In this document: positions 48,019 to 59,929 of the stretch, one piece after another
How the letters are laid out: each line of letters opens with the position of its first letter
Numbering within the stretch: position 1 is the first letter of the stretch
Assembly: GCA_032358165.1 (NCBI GenBank)
Contig: JAALGY010000028.1
Coordinates: forward strand, 682,001 to 746,000
DNA: 64,000 nt
Direction of reading: 5' to 3'
Source of the DNA: Diplosphaera chodatii
Taxonomy: Eukaryota > Chlorophyta > Trebouxiophyceae > Prasiolales > Stichococcaceae
Made by a program: the position numbers and the translations under genes
Notes under the pieces: model-generated
Told to the model about the DNA's origin: nothing
The model's input: only the letters and a program-made list of their open reading frames with translations
Database searches by the model: none

Positions 48019-49856
48019 TCAGCTCGCCGCCGCTTGATCGCCATCCACCTTCATCCTCTTGATTTTCTTCTTCTTCTTTGGTGACTGCACTGCAGTGCCA
48101 TGCCCGTTTGCCAGGCCTGCGGGATGTACAAACAGGACTTGCATCCGTCTCCGTGATGACGCAGCACGCCTCCACAATGCCGCATGTGCACTAATGTGCC
48201 AAGCTAACTTGTTAAGTGTCGAAGAATCTCACTCAAGTCCTCAACAAGCACCAACCTGCTGACTCAGCATCCTTGTCTCGCCTCTTGTTCTTCTTCCTAT
48301 GCTCCGGCTGCTTTCCTGCTGTCGCTGCTGCAGCTGGTGCTGCTGCTGCTGCTGCTGCGGAGGGAGCCGATGGCTGTGGGTGGCCAGACTGATGTGGAGC
48401 CGCAAGCCGGGCAACATCAGCCGAGCTGCCGTCTGCGCCTGCGTCTGTCACCCTGCCGGCTGCTGCTGGCTGCTGACTGCTGCTTGCCAGCTGCTGTCTC
48501 TTGTCATCTGCCTGCCGCCTCGCACTTGCATCAGGCTGATACCTGGAAGCTGCTGGCACTGTAGCAGATATCGGCGCAGGCTTCTGCTGTTGTGTCGCTG
48601 CCTGCCACGCTGTCGCCTGCTGCAGATCTGTCTCCAGCAGTGAGCCCGACAGCGTGAAGAAATCAGTGGCATGGTCCACCCTGCATGTTCGGCCAGAGGC
48701 AAAAAATGACTGCCACACAGCTCAAGGCCAGTCCAGCATTGACCTAATACAATTTGCATGCGAAAACCTAAGTAACAACAGCTGCAAGCTGCAACTCACG
48801 ATTGCACGGCGAAATGCAGTTCGCTGCCCGCTTCAATGCGCGAGTGGCGATCCCGCGAGGAGGACCAGCAACTCTCCTGCAGGGTTTTAGGGGTGCAAGT
48901 CACCCCAGTGACTGTTTCAATATCGAGGGCTAGGCCCATGCGGCAGTGGAGCATGCCACGTCTCGCACATCAGAGACGAGACGCATCGCGACTGAGCAAG
49001 ACTTTGGCAGCTTGCCAAGTGAGTGGGGTGTAACCCTGCACATACCAAAGGTCGGCACTGGATGTGCGCTGGGATGTGCGCACGCCCCACGACAGCATTG
49101 AAGATGCCCAGCACCAGCACCCCGATGTAGTCGTGCCCAATCGCATTCACGACACCAGCTGCGTGGTGGCATGTCAACATGTCAGCACGCTGGTTGATAG
49201 GCGATGGTAGGCCTGGAGATGCTGGACAGCATCATTGATACACAACAGATGCTTTCAAGATGCGCCCCCAGGTGTAATTACAGCTACACGCTCCAGCACG
49301 GCTCATCCCCATCATAGAACGCCAAGCACTCACTGATGGCTGCGCCAGGCACCGGCTGGAAAATGAACACCAGCGCCGCAACATCCACATGGAAGTACGG
49401 GAAGTATGGGTGAATCTTGGCCTGCGATATAGTGTGGGAGTGAGATGCAGCATGCATCACCGCACCGCCACCATCATCACCACTGCCGCCACAACTACAT
49501 GCTGAAAGCAGGGAGCGCAGCACATGCTGCGGGACGGCAAGCATACCTGGGTGCTGAGAATGCGTTCCTTCGAGTACGAGAGTACCACTCCTTCAAGGTC
49601 CTCGTTGTATCTGTGGATCACCACACAAATACATCAATGCACGCAGCCCTGATCATGCGCCACTACACCGCTTTGCCGCCGCCACCCACAACACTGCACA
49701 GGACTATGAACATACAGGAACGCTACATTACCTCAGAAGCAAGCCGTTGAGCTGCTCCTTGACACCTCCCAGCACATCGTCGGAGCGCGACGGGTGCAGA
49801 TCAATGCCAAACTTGACCCAGCAGCCACGCAGATGCGGGTTGACATTGGCGCCCAT
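48019..49856 (-). CDS. RNA polymerase I subunit RPA43-like, spliced
   Basis: Rpb7-type stalk subunit of RNA polymerase I, which contacts initiation factor Rrn3/TIF-IA. Proposed start ATG 49856-49854: MGANVNPHLRGCWVKFGIDL. Then HPSRSDDVLGGVKEQLNGLL; YNEDLEGVVLSYSKERILST; AKIHPYFPYFHVDVAALVFI, the N-terminal Rpb7-like domain; GVVNAIGHDYIGVLVLGIFN, the OB-fold strand motif typical of RPA43; SRIEAGSELHFAVQ; and DHATDFFTLSGSLLETDL. A long Ala/Gln/Pro-rich low-complexity region follows, then basic tracts EHRKKNKRRDKD and SPKKKKKIKRMKVDGDQAAA with the stop at 48021-48019. The basic tail fits nucleolar targeting. An upstream exon could extend the N-terminus, since the frame stays open to an acceptor-like CAG near 49877. 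Convergent with the SHOC1-like gene, 112 bases apart. Confidence 0.82.
48338..48358. repeat. (TGC)7 microsatellite inside RPA43 coding sequence
   Basis: Seven TGC units, read on the minus strand as GCA, encode part of the Ala tract in the low-complexity region of RPA43. A likely site of length variation. Confidence 0.9.
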
Positions 49857-50372
49857 GCTCTCCTCAAGGCAGCACTGACATGCACGTGGCGTTCGAAAAC
49901 GCCATCGTGTCTCAGTATATCGTCACACAAACACGTTGCTTGCTTAGATGAGCAAACCAGTGCTATCGAACACGCTAGTGGTGGCCGATGTGTGGAAAAG
50001 GCACGCACTAGCAACAAGATCTGCCTGCAGCCAGCCCCAAACGCTCAAGATGAAGTCCGAGATCAAGAAGTGGCATCTCCTGCTGCAACGCAATTGCGGA
50101 AGTGGTGCAAGTTCACGTCGCTGGCGCTGTACGGCCTTGTGTAGCCGTCGCTCCAGGGCAGTCTGGCTGGAGGTGCCGTCCTGCAGTCCCTCGAGTGGCA
50201 AGTTGCGGCACAACCTCCATGTTCGCTTGCTATCTACCTACTGTCTTGAGCGCTGCAAGAGTGTAGCTGTCGCATCCCTGGGCTTGATAGCATAGACTGC
50301 AAGAGTTGGCGTGCTTGGGCATCAACCCAGCAATCACCAGCTGCACGGGGGCCTAACGGGCGCTGAGGCGGC
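49857..50372. other. Divergent region between RPA43 and SmF
   Basis: About 0.5 kb between two starts pointing apart; it probably carries both promoters. A minus-strand open frame at 49944-50213 could be an RPA43 leader exon, but no motif supports it. Confidence 0.45.
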
Positions 50373-50627
50373 ATGGCCGCGACTGTGCCTGTCAACCCAA
50401 AGCCATTCCTGAACGACCTGACCGGCAAGCCTGTCGTGGTAAAGCTGAAGTGGGGCATGGAGTACAAGGGATATCTGGTGTCTGTTGACGCGTACATGAA
50501 CCTTCAGCTGGCCAGCACAGAGGAGTGGATCGATGGCCAGTGCACGGGCAACCTGGGAGAGGTGCTCATACGGTGCAACAACGTCTTGTACATGCGGGGC
50601 GTGCCAGAGGATGGCGAGGAAAGCTGA
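50373..50627 (+). CDS. SNRPF: Small nuclear ribonucleoprotein F (SmF)
   Basis: Single uninterrupted exon of 84 codons plus stop. Member of the heptameric Sm ring on U1, U2, U4 and U5 snRNAs. Sm motif 1 runs through [20 protein letters not shown] with the SmF-typical KWGMEYKG, then [15 protein letters not shown]; Sm motif 2 is [16 protein letters not shown] with the RNA-contacting IRCNNV, and a short acidic end follows. Length and sequence match the usual SmF size of about 86 residues. The ATG is preceded by CGGC and there is no earlier in-frame ATG close by. That it lacks introns is unusual in this window, where almost every other gene is split. Well supported. Confidence 0.97.
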   Translation: MAATVPVNPKPFLNDLTGKPVVVKLKWGMEYKGYLVSVDAYMNLQLASTEEWIDGQCTGNLGEVLIRCNNVLYMRGVPEDGEES

Positions 50628-50933
50628 TGGTTGCGAGCCCGATTTGCTAGGCAGCGATGTCCCATGGTGAATGCTGGCAAATGATTGCCATGCCTAAGCT
50701 TTCAAGCCAGCTGGGAGTAGTGGCTGCTGCGGACATGGCATGGCATGGTCATGCAGATGATCGTTGCACAGCGCCCAACGCTGCCTTGGCCAGAACAGCT
50801 GTCAGCAAGGCTGTGTTGCGACCGTCATCTGCAGACCGCTGCTATATGTGGTTTAGTCGTGACCTACAAAATCTCTGGCTCTGTTGCACAACACTGCATG
50901 GAGCATGTACCGTAATCTACAGCATGGTCGCCA
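50628..50933. other. Spacer between convergent SmF and PUS3 genes
   Basis: About 0.3 kb between two stop codons. Nothing else seen. Confidence 0.5.
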
Positions 50934-53385
50934 TTATTGTCCCAGCGTTGTCCTGCCGAGTATCTGCAGGCGTTCCTGCATTGATGGCTCCTTGTGCCGT
51001 TGCAGCAACGGGATATGTGGCTGACTCTTAGAGGCCCAGCAGTCGGCTACTTCGCCTATTGCTCCCCTCCGACCATTTATATCTGCAGCTATTCGCTCCT
51101 CGATCGTCGCTAGCAGACTGCAGCAAAGCTCCGCCATGCTCAGTCAAGTCAGCTACAGATGTCCCCAAGGCAACACACAGTGGCTGCTGCTGCAGCCAAA
51201 CCTGGCTGCAAAAAGGACCCCGCATAGTTCAGCTACCTGGTCTTGACGATCTGGCGGTGCAGCATTGCCTGCAGATGGTTCTGGAGCGCTGCTTGCATGT
51301 GAGGGGATCTGTGCCACTCGATGTCCAGCGGGTACTCGCACGCTGCCAGCAGTAGTGGCTCCTGTTTTGACGCAAACACACTGTGCTCACCACCCCGACG
51401 AGTGCCTCACAGACATGTGATATGTCGACGGCATGTGATACCGCTGCAATGCACCGCATGTGTCCGGAAGAGCCGAACACCCCAAGATCACATGGGTGAC
51501 GGCAGCCCTTGGCACCTGTGACTCAGAACTTCTGGTGAGGGAAGCAGGAACTCATCGACGATTGTATAGGAGGCTTTGGAGCCCGCACCTCGGGCGCCAT
51601 CAGGTACTGGGGCTTGCCGGGCAGGGCCTCCACATCCAGCAGCCGGCGGACAACGTCGGGCTGCTCATCGCCGCGCCCCACCATCAGCAGCACCTCTGTC
51701 AGGCACCGCACCTGCTCACCGCGACAAAGAGGTTGCTTACATGTGGATAAACCTTCTCATGGATGATTACGACAACAAACCCACTTGAGTCACTACTGCG
51801 CTTCAGTGCGGCTGTGACGACATCCGCACCCGGTCAACATGAGGCAGCCCAGAGAGAGTGCGCATGATGCCAATGTGCATGCACCTGATGCCACAGGAAT
51901 GCTGTGCCACGGATGTTGAAGACGCAGACGTTCCGGCCAGCTGTGCTAAGATGCGGGCATGGCTCCACTCGTGCATGGAAGATGGTGCACCTGCACAGGA
52001 CGCACAAAATACCAATCAAATTTGATCACATCTCCACCATTAAGCATGCTTTGTGGAGGCACGAGCAGGAAGGCGCGTCTTGGGGCTTGATGCCAGCAGG
52101 TGTACCACCTGAAGGTCAGCACGTGCACCACGTCCATCTTGCAGAAGTTTCGGAAGTCATGCTCGCCAACCAAGTGGCCTGCTGCTTGCTGCATGGCTGG
52201 AATGTCCAGCGGCCTGCAGCGGCAACATGGCACAATGTGTAGCGCAGTGGCAACCATGGAGTGTCAGCTCTTGGCAGCTGTATGCAGCATTGAATGCGTG
52301 GTGAAGCTGTTCTTAGGTGGCACCTCTCGCTCTCCTGAGTGATGAAGTACTTGTACTCACGATAGCGGGCTCCAAACCTGCAGCAAGGTGTGGGTCCAGC
52401 AGCTTCATTCCTGATCACATGCAGGTGCGTGGGCATGCAAGCAGTCGGCATCCAATGCCACAACCACCAAGAATGCAATTTGCCCTGCTGATGCTGTGAA
52501 ACCCGTCCCAAACGTTGCTTCTCACCTGGCATGAAACTCCTGCGGGACATCGGCCCAGCCCAGCGCACGTATTGTATCCGGCAGCACCCGGTTCAGCATG
52601 TGGGCAAAGTCCTGCTCCTGCCGCCAGCCTGGCAGCGGGCCGCCTACTTTGCCGCTTGACCGCAGCAGCAGCGCTACCACCTGTGCAGCAGGGTCTGCCT
52701 GTTGCGCTGGTGGTGAGTGGACGTGGGAGCGCCTCGCACATTGTGTCAGCGCTCTCTGCTTGTGCGCTCACACCTGGCCGAGGGCACTGACGCCAATGTC
52801 GGTTCGGCCACAGCGTGAGTACCGAAGCACGTGCCAATCGGAGTCCTCTGGCACGAGCCGCAGCCGCCGCAGCGCAGCCCACAGATGGCCCTGCCGCATG
52901 TACGATGCACTAATGTGTTGAAGCAGGCAGTCCATGCCATGCCATTTGCACCAACTACGATTGTGCAGAACGATCAACGGTAAGCCAAAAGCATGCAGCA
53001 CATCAGTCACAGCTTGGACGGTCACCTCGATGGTGTTTTCCGTGTCTGCCTGTGCTGCAAAGCCATGGTGGTCCCACCCCAGGTATGCAATCTCCAGCAC
53101 GACATAGCGCTGGTGGTATGCGGCAAAGTCTATGGGTCGTCCTGCTGCATGGCGGCTGTACTTCAGGAAGACTTGTGATGGAGTGCTCGCGGGAGCGCAG
53201 TACGCACATGCCATGCGCCGCTCAAAGGACGCACCGCTCTGCCAGCGCCGCTTCTTGGGCGCAGGCCGCACCCGAGGCTGGTCGCCAGAGTCCACCAATG
53301 CACCGTTCCCGCTTGCTGTCCTGTCATCCACCAGTTCCTGCGCCTCCTCGAGTGCTGAGCCTGCATCCCACGGTGTAGAGGTCAT
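50934..53385 (-). CDS. tRNA pseudouridine(38/39) synthase, PUS3/DEG1-like, spliced
   Basis: TruA-family enzyme that isomerises U38/U39 in the anticodon arm. Proposed start ATG 53385 (MTSTPWDAGSALEEAQELVD), then a basic linker APKKRRWQSG and the core RYVVLEIAYLGWDHHGFAAQ with TENTIE. The active site is YSRCGRTDIGVSALGQV with catalytic Asp in GRTD; the next residue, usually Lys, is Ile. Later exons: GWADVPQEFHAR, FGARYREYKYFI, AAGHLVGEHDFRNFCKMDVV, VCVFNIRGTAFLWHQVR and LLMVGRGDEQPDVVRRLLDV, then PLLLAACEYPLDIEWHRSP. The exon ending QIVKT(S) is joined in phase 2 to SLLATIEERIAADINGRRGA and the C-terminus HIPLLQRHKEPSMQERLQ, stop at 50936-50934. The xxPLLQRxKxxSxxER tail is typical of PUS3. The frame is open further upstream, but extending it would run into the divergent neighbour at 53936. 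Confidence 0.88.
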
Positions 53386-53935
53386 CTCGAGGCGCCAGTG
53401 GTTGCACCTGCAGCAAGAATGCGACGCCAGAGCCGCCAAGGGTGGTAAAGGACCTGGATCCAATGCATCGGCTGCGCGACGCAGCTCCGCTGCGAGACGC
53501 GTGTCCTGTTGCTTGCTGTAAGACTCGCCGGGGAAGAGAGTCGCGAATAAGTCCGCCACACATGCATGCGCCGGGTCCGTCGTGACAGCCATCAAGGGCT
53601 TGACCCAAGCATTGGCGCCTGCGATCCCAAGCAATGGCTTAGCGGAATCATACAGCTGCTGGGAAGTCAGATTTGTACACGACACAGCGTTTCGAGACCG
53701 AAAGCAGCGCAAGAATGAGGTACGGGCCAGGCCCCGAAAGGCACTGCGTGACAAGAAGGGAGGGTATTCCTGCCGTTTGGTGCCAAAGCCATTACCCATC
53801 AGCACTTGCAGACGTGCCTGCTGTGCATACCGGCAAGCACACCTGTCAAAACACGTCCATTCGAGCACCGACATCCGTCTCTGATTGCACCTGAGCCCCT
53901 CGCATCGGCTGGTGCCATTGTGCATACCCATCATC
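53386..53935. other. Divergent region PUS3 / F-box glycosylase
   Basis: About 0.55 kb between the two proposed starts. The minus-strand frame of PUS3 stays open through it, so part could be coding for a longer PUS3 N-terminus; I found no motif to support that. Confidence 0.4.
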
Positions 53936-55743
53936 ATGGCCATGGCCTCCTTCATGCAGGTTCCAGAGGAGTGCCTGCTGATGATCTTGGCACGAGTAGA
54001 TCTGCAGAGCCTGTGCCAGGTGTCTGCGACGTGTCAGTACATGCGCACCCTCATTCAGGTAGGCGTGTCTCATCTGCGCACGTTTACTGCGTGCACACAT
54101 ACGATGTGCGGCATGCTGCAGTGCCGGGTTAGGCCATAGGTATAGCGTTTGCTGTGCAACACCATTACCTGTGCAGTGCGTATCATGCGTGGAAACATGT
54201 ACACAAAACGGGCAGAGCCAATCAACTTCAAATTTGAACACCCGGCAGCGTACCGCTGCATGTGCAGCCTGCATTGCCCAAGTCAGATTTCTGCGTACAG
54301 GATGCGGAATTGTGGCGGCGGCTGGCGGAGGCCAAGTGGGGTCACCACGCCATCGATCTGCGGGCCGGTCGTCACACCGACTGGTTCGCATTCTGCCGGC
54401 ACCGCATATGCGTCCGCGACATCAGGTGCTGCTCCCTGGCCCCAAGTGTTTGCCGGCAGGGGACTGAACAGTGTTCGCGTAGACACAAGGTCAGTCGTGC
54501 CGGAACGAGTCCTATTTTCCGCACACCACCGGCCAGCACGCGGTGAAACCATGGCGCCGCACCTTTTGGGATGCCCTGCCATGGCATGTGCAGGCAGTCG
54601 CCCATCCAGCTGGGCCAGGAGGCCTTCAAGGACCCTTGGGAGCACCTGGTGTGCTGCCTGCTATGCAGGTGACACATGCAACTTGCACATGATGCGTTGA
54701 TGCATGATGGGTGAGAGTGTGCATCAGCAAGCATTGAGCGCCCTCTCGTCCTGTTTGGAGTTGAGACTGAGGAGTGTTTTTCGGATATGCAGCCGCACAT
54801 CAGGCAGCGAGAACATCCATGCGGCGGTTCGGCACTTCCTTGCAACGTACCCGAGCCCATCTGCAGTGCTGGATGCTTCGCCAGAAGAGGTACAGTGCTT
54901 ATGAATGTGCTGTGGAATGACGCATCTCATGCAGGACGCCGAGCTCAAGATCGGCCAATGCGTTGCACTGCCAGATCAGGGTGTGGACGGCTATGCAGAT
55001 CAACGCATATGGGATGGTCCGCATGCTAACGCATTGGTGACCTGTTGTGGCCACCTGGTGTTCTGCCTGCCTGCAGGTGACAGCGTTGCTTGTGCGGCCA
55101 CTGGGACTAGCAGACAGCAGATACAAGGCGGTGGCAGGCATGTCACGTGCATTCCTTGCAGAGGTGGGCACAGCAACTATGTTTTCAATGATGCTACTCT
55201 ACAAGCTACATGCTGTCCACCGTCAGCAATCCATGAACCAAGCACACGGTGGCCCATATGGTCGGGCAGCTGCGCTGCGCTGTGCGCTTGGCAGTCTCAG
55301 CGCGACTTGGCTGCAATGCAGGACTGGGAGGATGTGCAGGAGTTCTACGGGTGTGGCAAGTTCACGTCTGACAGCTGGCGCATCTTCTGTCGCAGCGAGT
55401 TGTCCCTCCAGGTGCCTACCACCGTATTGCGCTGCGCAATGGAGCTCCTGTTGGGCACGCTGGGGCGTGTGCAGTGTTCAAAGGAACATCTGTCTAGTTG
55501 TCTTTCAACTTGAGCACCAAACCTCTTGCAACATTCCAAGTGTTGCTGTAGGGTGTGGATGACGTCAATTTGAGGCGCTATCTTCGGTGGGCAAACACTG
55601 GAGAGGTGAAGGATCCCGAAAGGCAGGCCCCAGCTGCAGGTGTGCTGCAGTCGTTATGCTGCTCAGCGCGACCTCACCCCTTATCGATGATGTCGAGCTC
55701 ATTTTTCTGTACCTTCTTGGGCAAGCAACTCCTCCGGACCTGA
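53936..55743 (+). CDS. F-box protein fused to MBD4-like HhH-GPD DNA glycosylase, 7 exons
   Basis: Seven exons (53936-54058, 54301-54425, 54594-54668, 54793-54889, 55077-55163, 55322-55411, 55552-55743) join without any frame conflict into 262 residues. Residues 1 to about 50 are an F-box: MQVPEECLLMILARVDLQSL, then QVSATCQYM and DAELWRRL. A short spacer follows. From about residue 83 the protein matches the C-terminal glycosylase of MBD4: SPIQLGQEAFKDPWEHLVCC, SRTSG, LLVRPLGLADSRYKAVAGMS, the helix-hairpin-helix EFYGCGKFTSDSWRIFC, and VDDVNLRRYLRW, whose second Asp aligns with the catalytic Asp of MBD4. Such enzymes remove T or U from G mismatches. No methyl-CpG-binding domain is present. The F-box predicts SKP1/CUL1 binding. 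The last 30 residues look unstructured and could change if another intron exists. Confidence 0.85.
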
Positions 55744-56259
55744 CTGACCCCGGACATTGTACACATTATCAACGCAGTGAAACGTCTGGTCGCCAAATTG
55801 CCACCTGCGGGGACACTCCGCAGTGGTGCAAAGCGGAAGGTGATGCCGCCACCATCTGCACGGCGCAGTAGCAGGAGCAGACAGCCGCTGACATGTTGAC
55901 GACTGCGCTTACCACCTGTGTGGCAGCCTCTGCTGTGGCTGGCTGGGGAAGTAGCGGTGCAGAAATTGACTCATCAGCATGTGCACATGCTGCGAAATAC
56001 TGAGTATCAGCACTGCATGGTTGACTAGTCTGATAAAATCTTCTGTTGGCTTCGACACACAGACATGTGGGTCGCAGTGCTGCCCAATGGCATGACCAGC
56101 AATGCTCTTTTTGGTAAACCTACTGGTGGCCAACATCCTCTAGTTTCACACTGCGGGGGTTGTAGACCAGATCATTTGGCTAGCATGAGCGTCGGAGGCA
56201 TTGCGAAGCAGCTGTGTGCCTGCAACTCCATTGCCATTCAGGCGCGGTCTGCATCTGCG
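55744..56259. other. Spacer between convergent genes
   Basis: About 0.5 kb between the glycosylase fusion stop and the proposed TPR gene stop. Nothing recognisable on either strand. Confidence 0.45.
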
Positions 56260-59200
56260 TCAATCGTTGCGGCCCACGACCATAGGCAGCGCCCTCTGCA
56301 GCGTCAGGTTGATTAAAGCACCGCTGCCATGCTTGCCACCTCCCTGCATGAGCAAGGAAGCAACACTGTACATGCCAGATAGAGACACTGATGCTAAGGG
56401 CACCACAGATGGCAGGCTGCCACAGCGATCATAATCCATCGTGTTGGGAAGCGACCCTGCTTTGCAGCAGGCAAGAATGAGCTGATACGCCCACCTGCTT
56501 AAGAGAGTCTAGAGCACCGAAAACGCCTTGCAATGGCAGCGAGTTGAGGCCGCCAGCACGGCCATAGTACATGTTCGCCCTGCCGGCCCACTGCTCTGCC
56601 TCGGTTGTCCTACAATCACAGCCAGCTGTTGTGAAGTTGAGCGCTGTCTGCAAGTTCACTTGTGTTTCGGCACTGCCTGAACACCAATCCCGTGCACTGA
56701 GACCTGATCACCTTTTGGGCAGGGCTGTCAGCAGCTGCGCGTAGCGCCAGCACAGCAGCGCGGCAATGCTCGCATGGACTGGCAGCTGCACCTTGGGGTT
56801 CGGATCCCGGTCCAGCCGCAGCCGCTTCGCTGCCTCCCTGCACAACGGTGTTACGAGCAAACATGAGGCAGTGACGAAGAGGACTGCAATGCAGCATGGC
56901 TGCACGGAGCTCTCTGGCGCACGACACCTGTCACTGAGCATCTTGGCAGCAGGCTGCCTCACATCGTGCGGCCGTGCACGATGGCGTGCGGAGCACCAGC
57001 CAAGCTCCATCATGCAAAACAACGCCCACTTCGAACAAGTCACATGTGATACACTGATAACAGCTTAGCCGCATAAACAACGTCACCTGTACAGGCCCTC
57101 GGCATAGCTCACGCGGGCGGTGCGGGCGTACAGGCGCCCCAGCTCCAGCAGCACGCACGCCACCCGCGGGTGGGCCTCGCCGCTGACGGCCTCGGCTGCG
57201 GACAGCGCGTCGCCCAGGACCTGCCGAGAGGCACAGGACACGGCGCGTATTGCAGTGGGGCCAGTGAGCCTGGCTGGGCTGACCGGGTCCACATGCAGCA
57301 GCCACCTGAACCAGGCTTGATGCGATGGAATGTAGCTGAAGTAGCGGTTATCACATATGATGCATGACACTCAGGAGTACAGCTCTGTGCGATGACAGCT
57401 GCGACCCACCTGCTCTGCCTCATCCTGCTTGCCAGTGTCTGACAGCGTCTGCGCCTGGCCCAGCAGCGAGTCTGCAACTGCATCTTGCAGGCGCATCTGC
57501 AGCATCCCGACCAACATGTCACACACGACCATTGTGATCTCCGAGTGCACCGAGTGCGATGCACAGGGCGCCCCTCACCGCATAACTTGGTCACACCAAG
57601 CTCTATGCAATGGCCCTTGCAGATGTCAGAGGCCAGACAATGCTCAGCAGCCGGACAACCGAAAGAAAGCCTAGAAAGGCCCCATCAGCGCCCCCTTGTG
57701 GCCAGCATCCTGCTCAAGGTGTGTAGCTCACCGGTGAGTGCAGCACGCCACTGCCCCCGTGATCGCTGTCTAATGCGCCTTTTGCTGCAGCAGTGCCCCT
57801 CTTGAATAGCCTCATCGCCTCTGCAGTTTGCCCCTGCATAAGCCGTTTGACATTGCTCACAGATAGCTATGAGCGCATGCGGTTGCTCCCAGAGTCGAAC
57901 GCCCTGATTTTGAAGAGTGTGCTTCGGCATATGATGACAGCTTCCACTGGCGGTATTTAGCTGCAGCTGACGGACTGGTGGCTCACCTGCGCGGCCCGCA
58001 GCGCAGCGACCTGCTTCCAGGCTGACGGAATGAATCGGTCCCTGTCTGCTTCCTCAACTGCCGCAAGCCTTTGGTCTGTGTGCTGTGCGAGCGCGACCAC
58101 CGCATTTGACGTGACGTCTGCGCCGCGAATGTCTCCAATGGCTGCGTGTGCAAGCCAAGAGGTCAAGAGGCCCGGCAAGGCGCTGGATGCACATGCATTG
58201 AGATGCAAACCATGAGCATGGAGATGCGGCGAAGCTTTTCGACGTTGCAAAAGTCACATTGTCACCATGCTGCAGCATGGCAACGTTGCTGTTGGCAAGC
58301 ACGAGTGCTTGCCAGCGGCGCTGCTCTGCACCCGGCTGGAAGAACATGCCCCGCACCGCTTCAACCCCCTGCAGTGTGCCAGTCCACTCACTCTCCCTGC
58401 TGTCACTCTGCTTAATGCTCACAGAAACTTGCACAGGTGTTGCTCACCTGCTCGGCAACAGTTGCGGCTTCAGCATCATCGCCGAGAGTCAAGTAGGCAC
58501 GAGTTTCAACCCACCCAGCTTCCATCTGCACTTCTGCTGCCATGACTGCCTCCTCGTCCGACCGCGGCTGCATCATGGTGAAATCAGCATGTCGGTCACC
58601 AGGCAATACATGCCATTGGGTCGATGCTACCTGGACGTGAGGTGTTGACAGGAGACATTGTTCACCAGCAACTCGTGCTGAGTTTGGAGCACCCCAGAAA
58701 GCTACCCATGAGACCATCATATTCATATGCAAGGTCGCACAAGAGCACAGAGTAATATGCGGGACACAGTACCTCAGCATCCTGCGCTGCGCGGCTTGCG
58801 GCCTGTGCAAGTTGGATGATCTGTTCCCAATTGCAGGTTTCCTGCTCAACATCTGCAAGTGCCAACAGTAGCCTGCGGAGTGGCAGAGAATCACGACACC
58901 TGTTAGGCTGGCACACATCATGGATGATCTTGCGCATGTGCTACTTCGAAAGGCATAGTCGCCCTGTACGAAGCCAGCACAGCATGACTGTAACAGCATA
59001 CAGGTGCATTGGCGTGAAGCATGTGACGGCCCCAAGACTGGAGGCTCACCTGCCAGCATCCGCTCCCGAAGGATCCTCTGATCCAAGACCCTGCTTCAGT
59101 ATATCCCTCGCCTGGTCCGGATTGCCCTGGCGCACAAAGCCCTTTTGCTGCCGGCCGCAGACCCAACATGGGCTGACGGCGTCATCACAAGATATGCAAG

Positions 59201-59818
59201 ATCTGCAACACGTCTTGCAAGTCGTGGGAAGGCACCATGCAATCTGTAAGGGCTGAAACATAAGCAGCACCTGGCACTGCGTCCTGGCGTGCAGTATCAT
59301 CTCGTCAACAACCTGCGTCTGCGCCGCAAACCATCTGGTGCTGATCTGGGATGGTATGCGCTGGCACACTCGTGCAATCTGCATCATGTCTGTTATCTAA
59401 CAGACTGGCTTTAATCGCGCTCGTTGCAGATGCATCAGCTAGGAGCATGGGATGAACATCATTGGGGAGGTGCTGCTGACCAACATGCGGGCAAACGGTG
59501 TGCAGCAGCTGATTCACAGGCAATCTTGCTGTGTCCACGCTTGAATTACTTGCTGTGACAATAGGTTCCAGATGCTTTGGTATTGATAATGCATGCATGT
59601 AGGACTGTTGTGGATGAAACATGCATGCAGACGTCAGCATGATGCAAGTACGAAGCTTGGGCGAAGGTCAGGTGGTGTCGATGCCTGGACTCGGTCCTGG
59701 CCTCAATAATTGGTGGTGCTTGCACATCAAAGTTGAGCACCTCACTGTTATTGATATGTACCCAACGCAGCCAGACAGGTCGCAATGCATGATGTGATAT
59801 AACACAGTGCACACGCAC
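56260..59818 (-). CDS. TPR-like helical-repeat protein, spliced, N-terminus uncertain
   Basis: Exons encode helical pairs typical of tetratricopeptide or kinesin-light-chain-like repeats: GNPDQARDILKQGLGSEDPS, LLLALADVEQETCNWEQIIQ then LAQAASRAAQDAEVL, EVQMEAGWVETRAYLTLGDD then AEAATVAEQ, RWQALVLANSNVAMLQHGD, and VLGDALSAAEAVSGEAHPRV then ACVLLELGRLYARTARVSYA. These are followed in phase by EAAKRLRLDRDPNPKVQLPV with ALLCWRYAQLLTALPKR, then TTEAEQWAGRANMYYGRAGG with GVFGALDSLKQ. A short last exon RALPMVVGRND has its stop at 56262-56260; it joins in phase 0 but is too short to be sure. The 5' end is unknown; open frames at 59818 and 59640 are candidates. Likely a protein-protein interaction scaffold; no catalytic domain seen. 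Confidence 0.6.
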
Positions 59819-59929
59819 TACTGCTCAGGCGGCAAACAGTTCACCCACACAGGAGGAACATACAGTGCAGGACGGCCGTGCCCAAAGAATGTAGCTGCAG
59901 CGAGTTCCTCTGGGCGAACAACACGTTGT

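Noticed and set aside
51233..51240. In-frame TAG right after QIVKTR as the end of PUS3
   Set aside because: AAGACCAG|GTAGCT is a good donor, and joining in phase 2 to 51.1 kb gives the typical PUS3 C-terminus (PLLQRHKEPSMQER), so the stop lies in an intron.
52768..53955. 395-codon continuous minus-strand frame as full-length PUS3
   Set aside because: The upstream half has no family similarity, reads like non-coding sequence and overlaps the start of the divergent F-box glycosylase gene. I start at 53385 instead.
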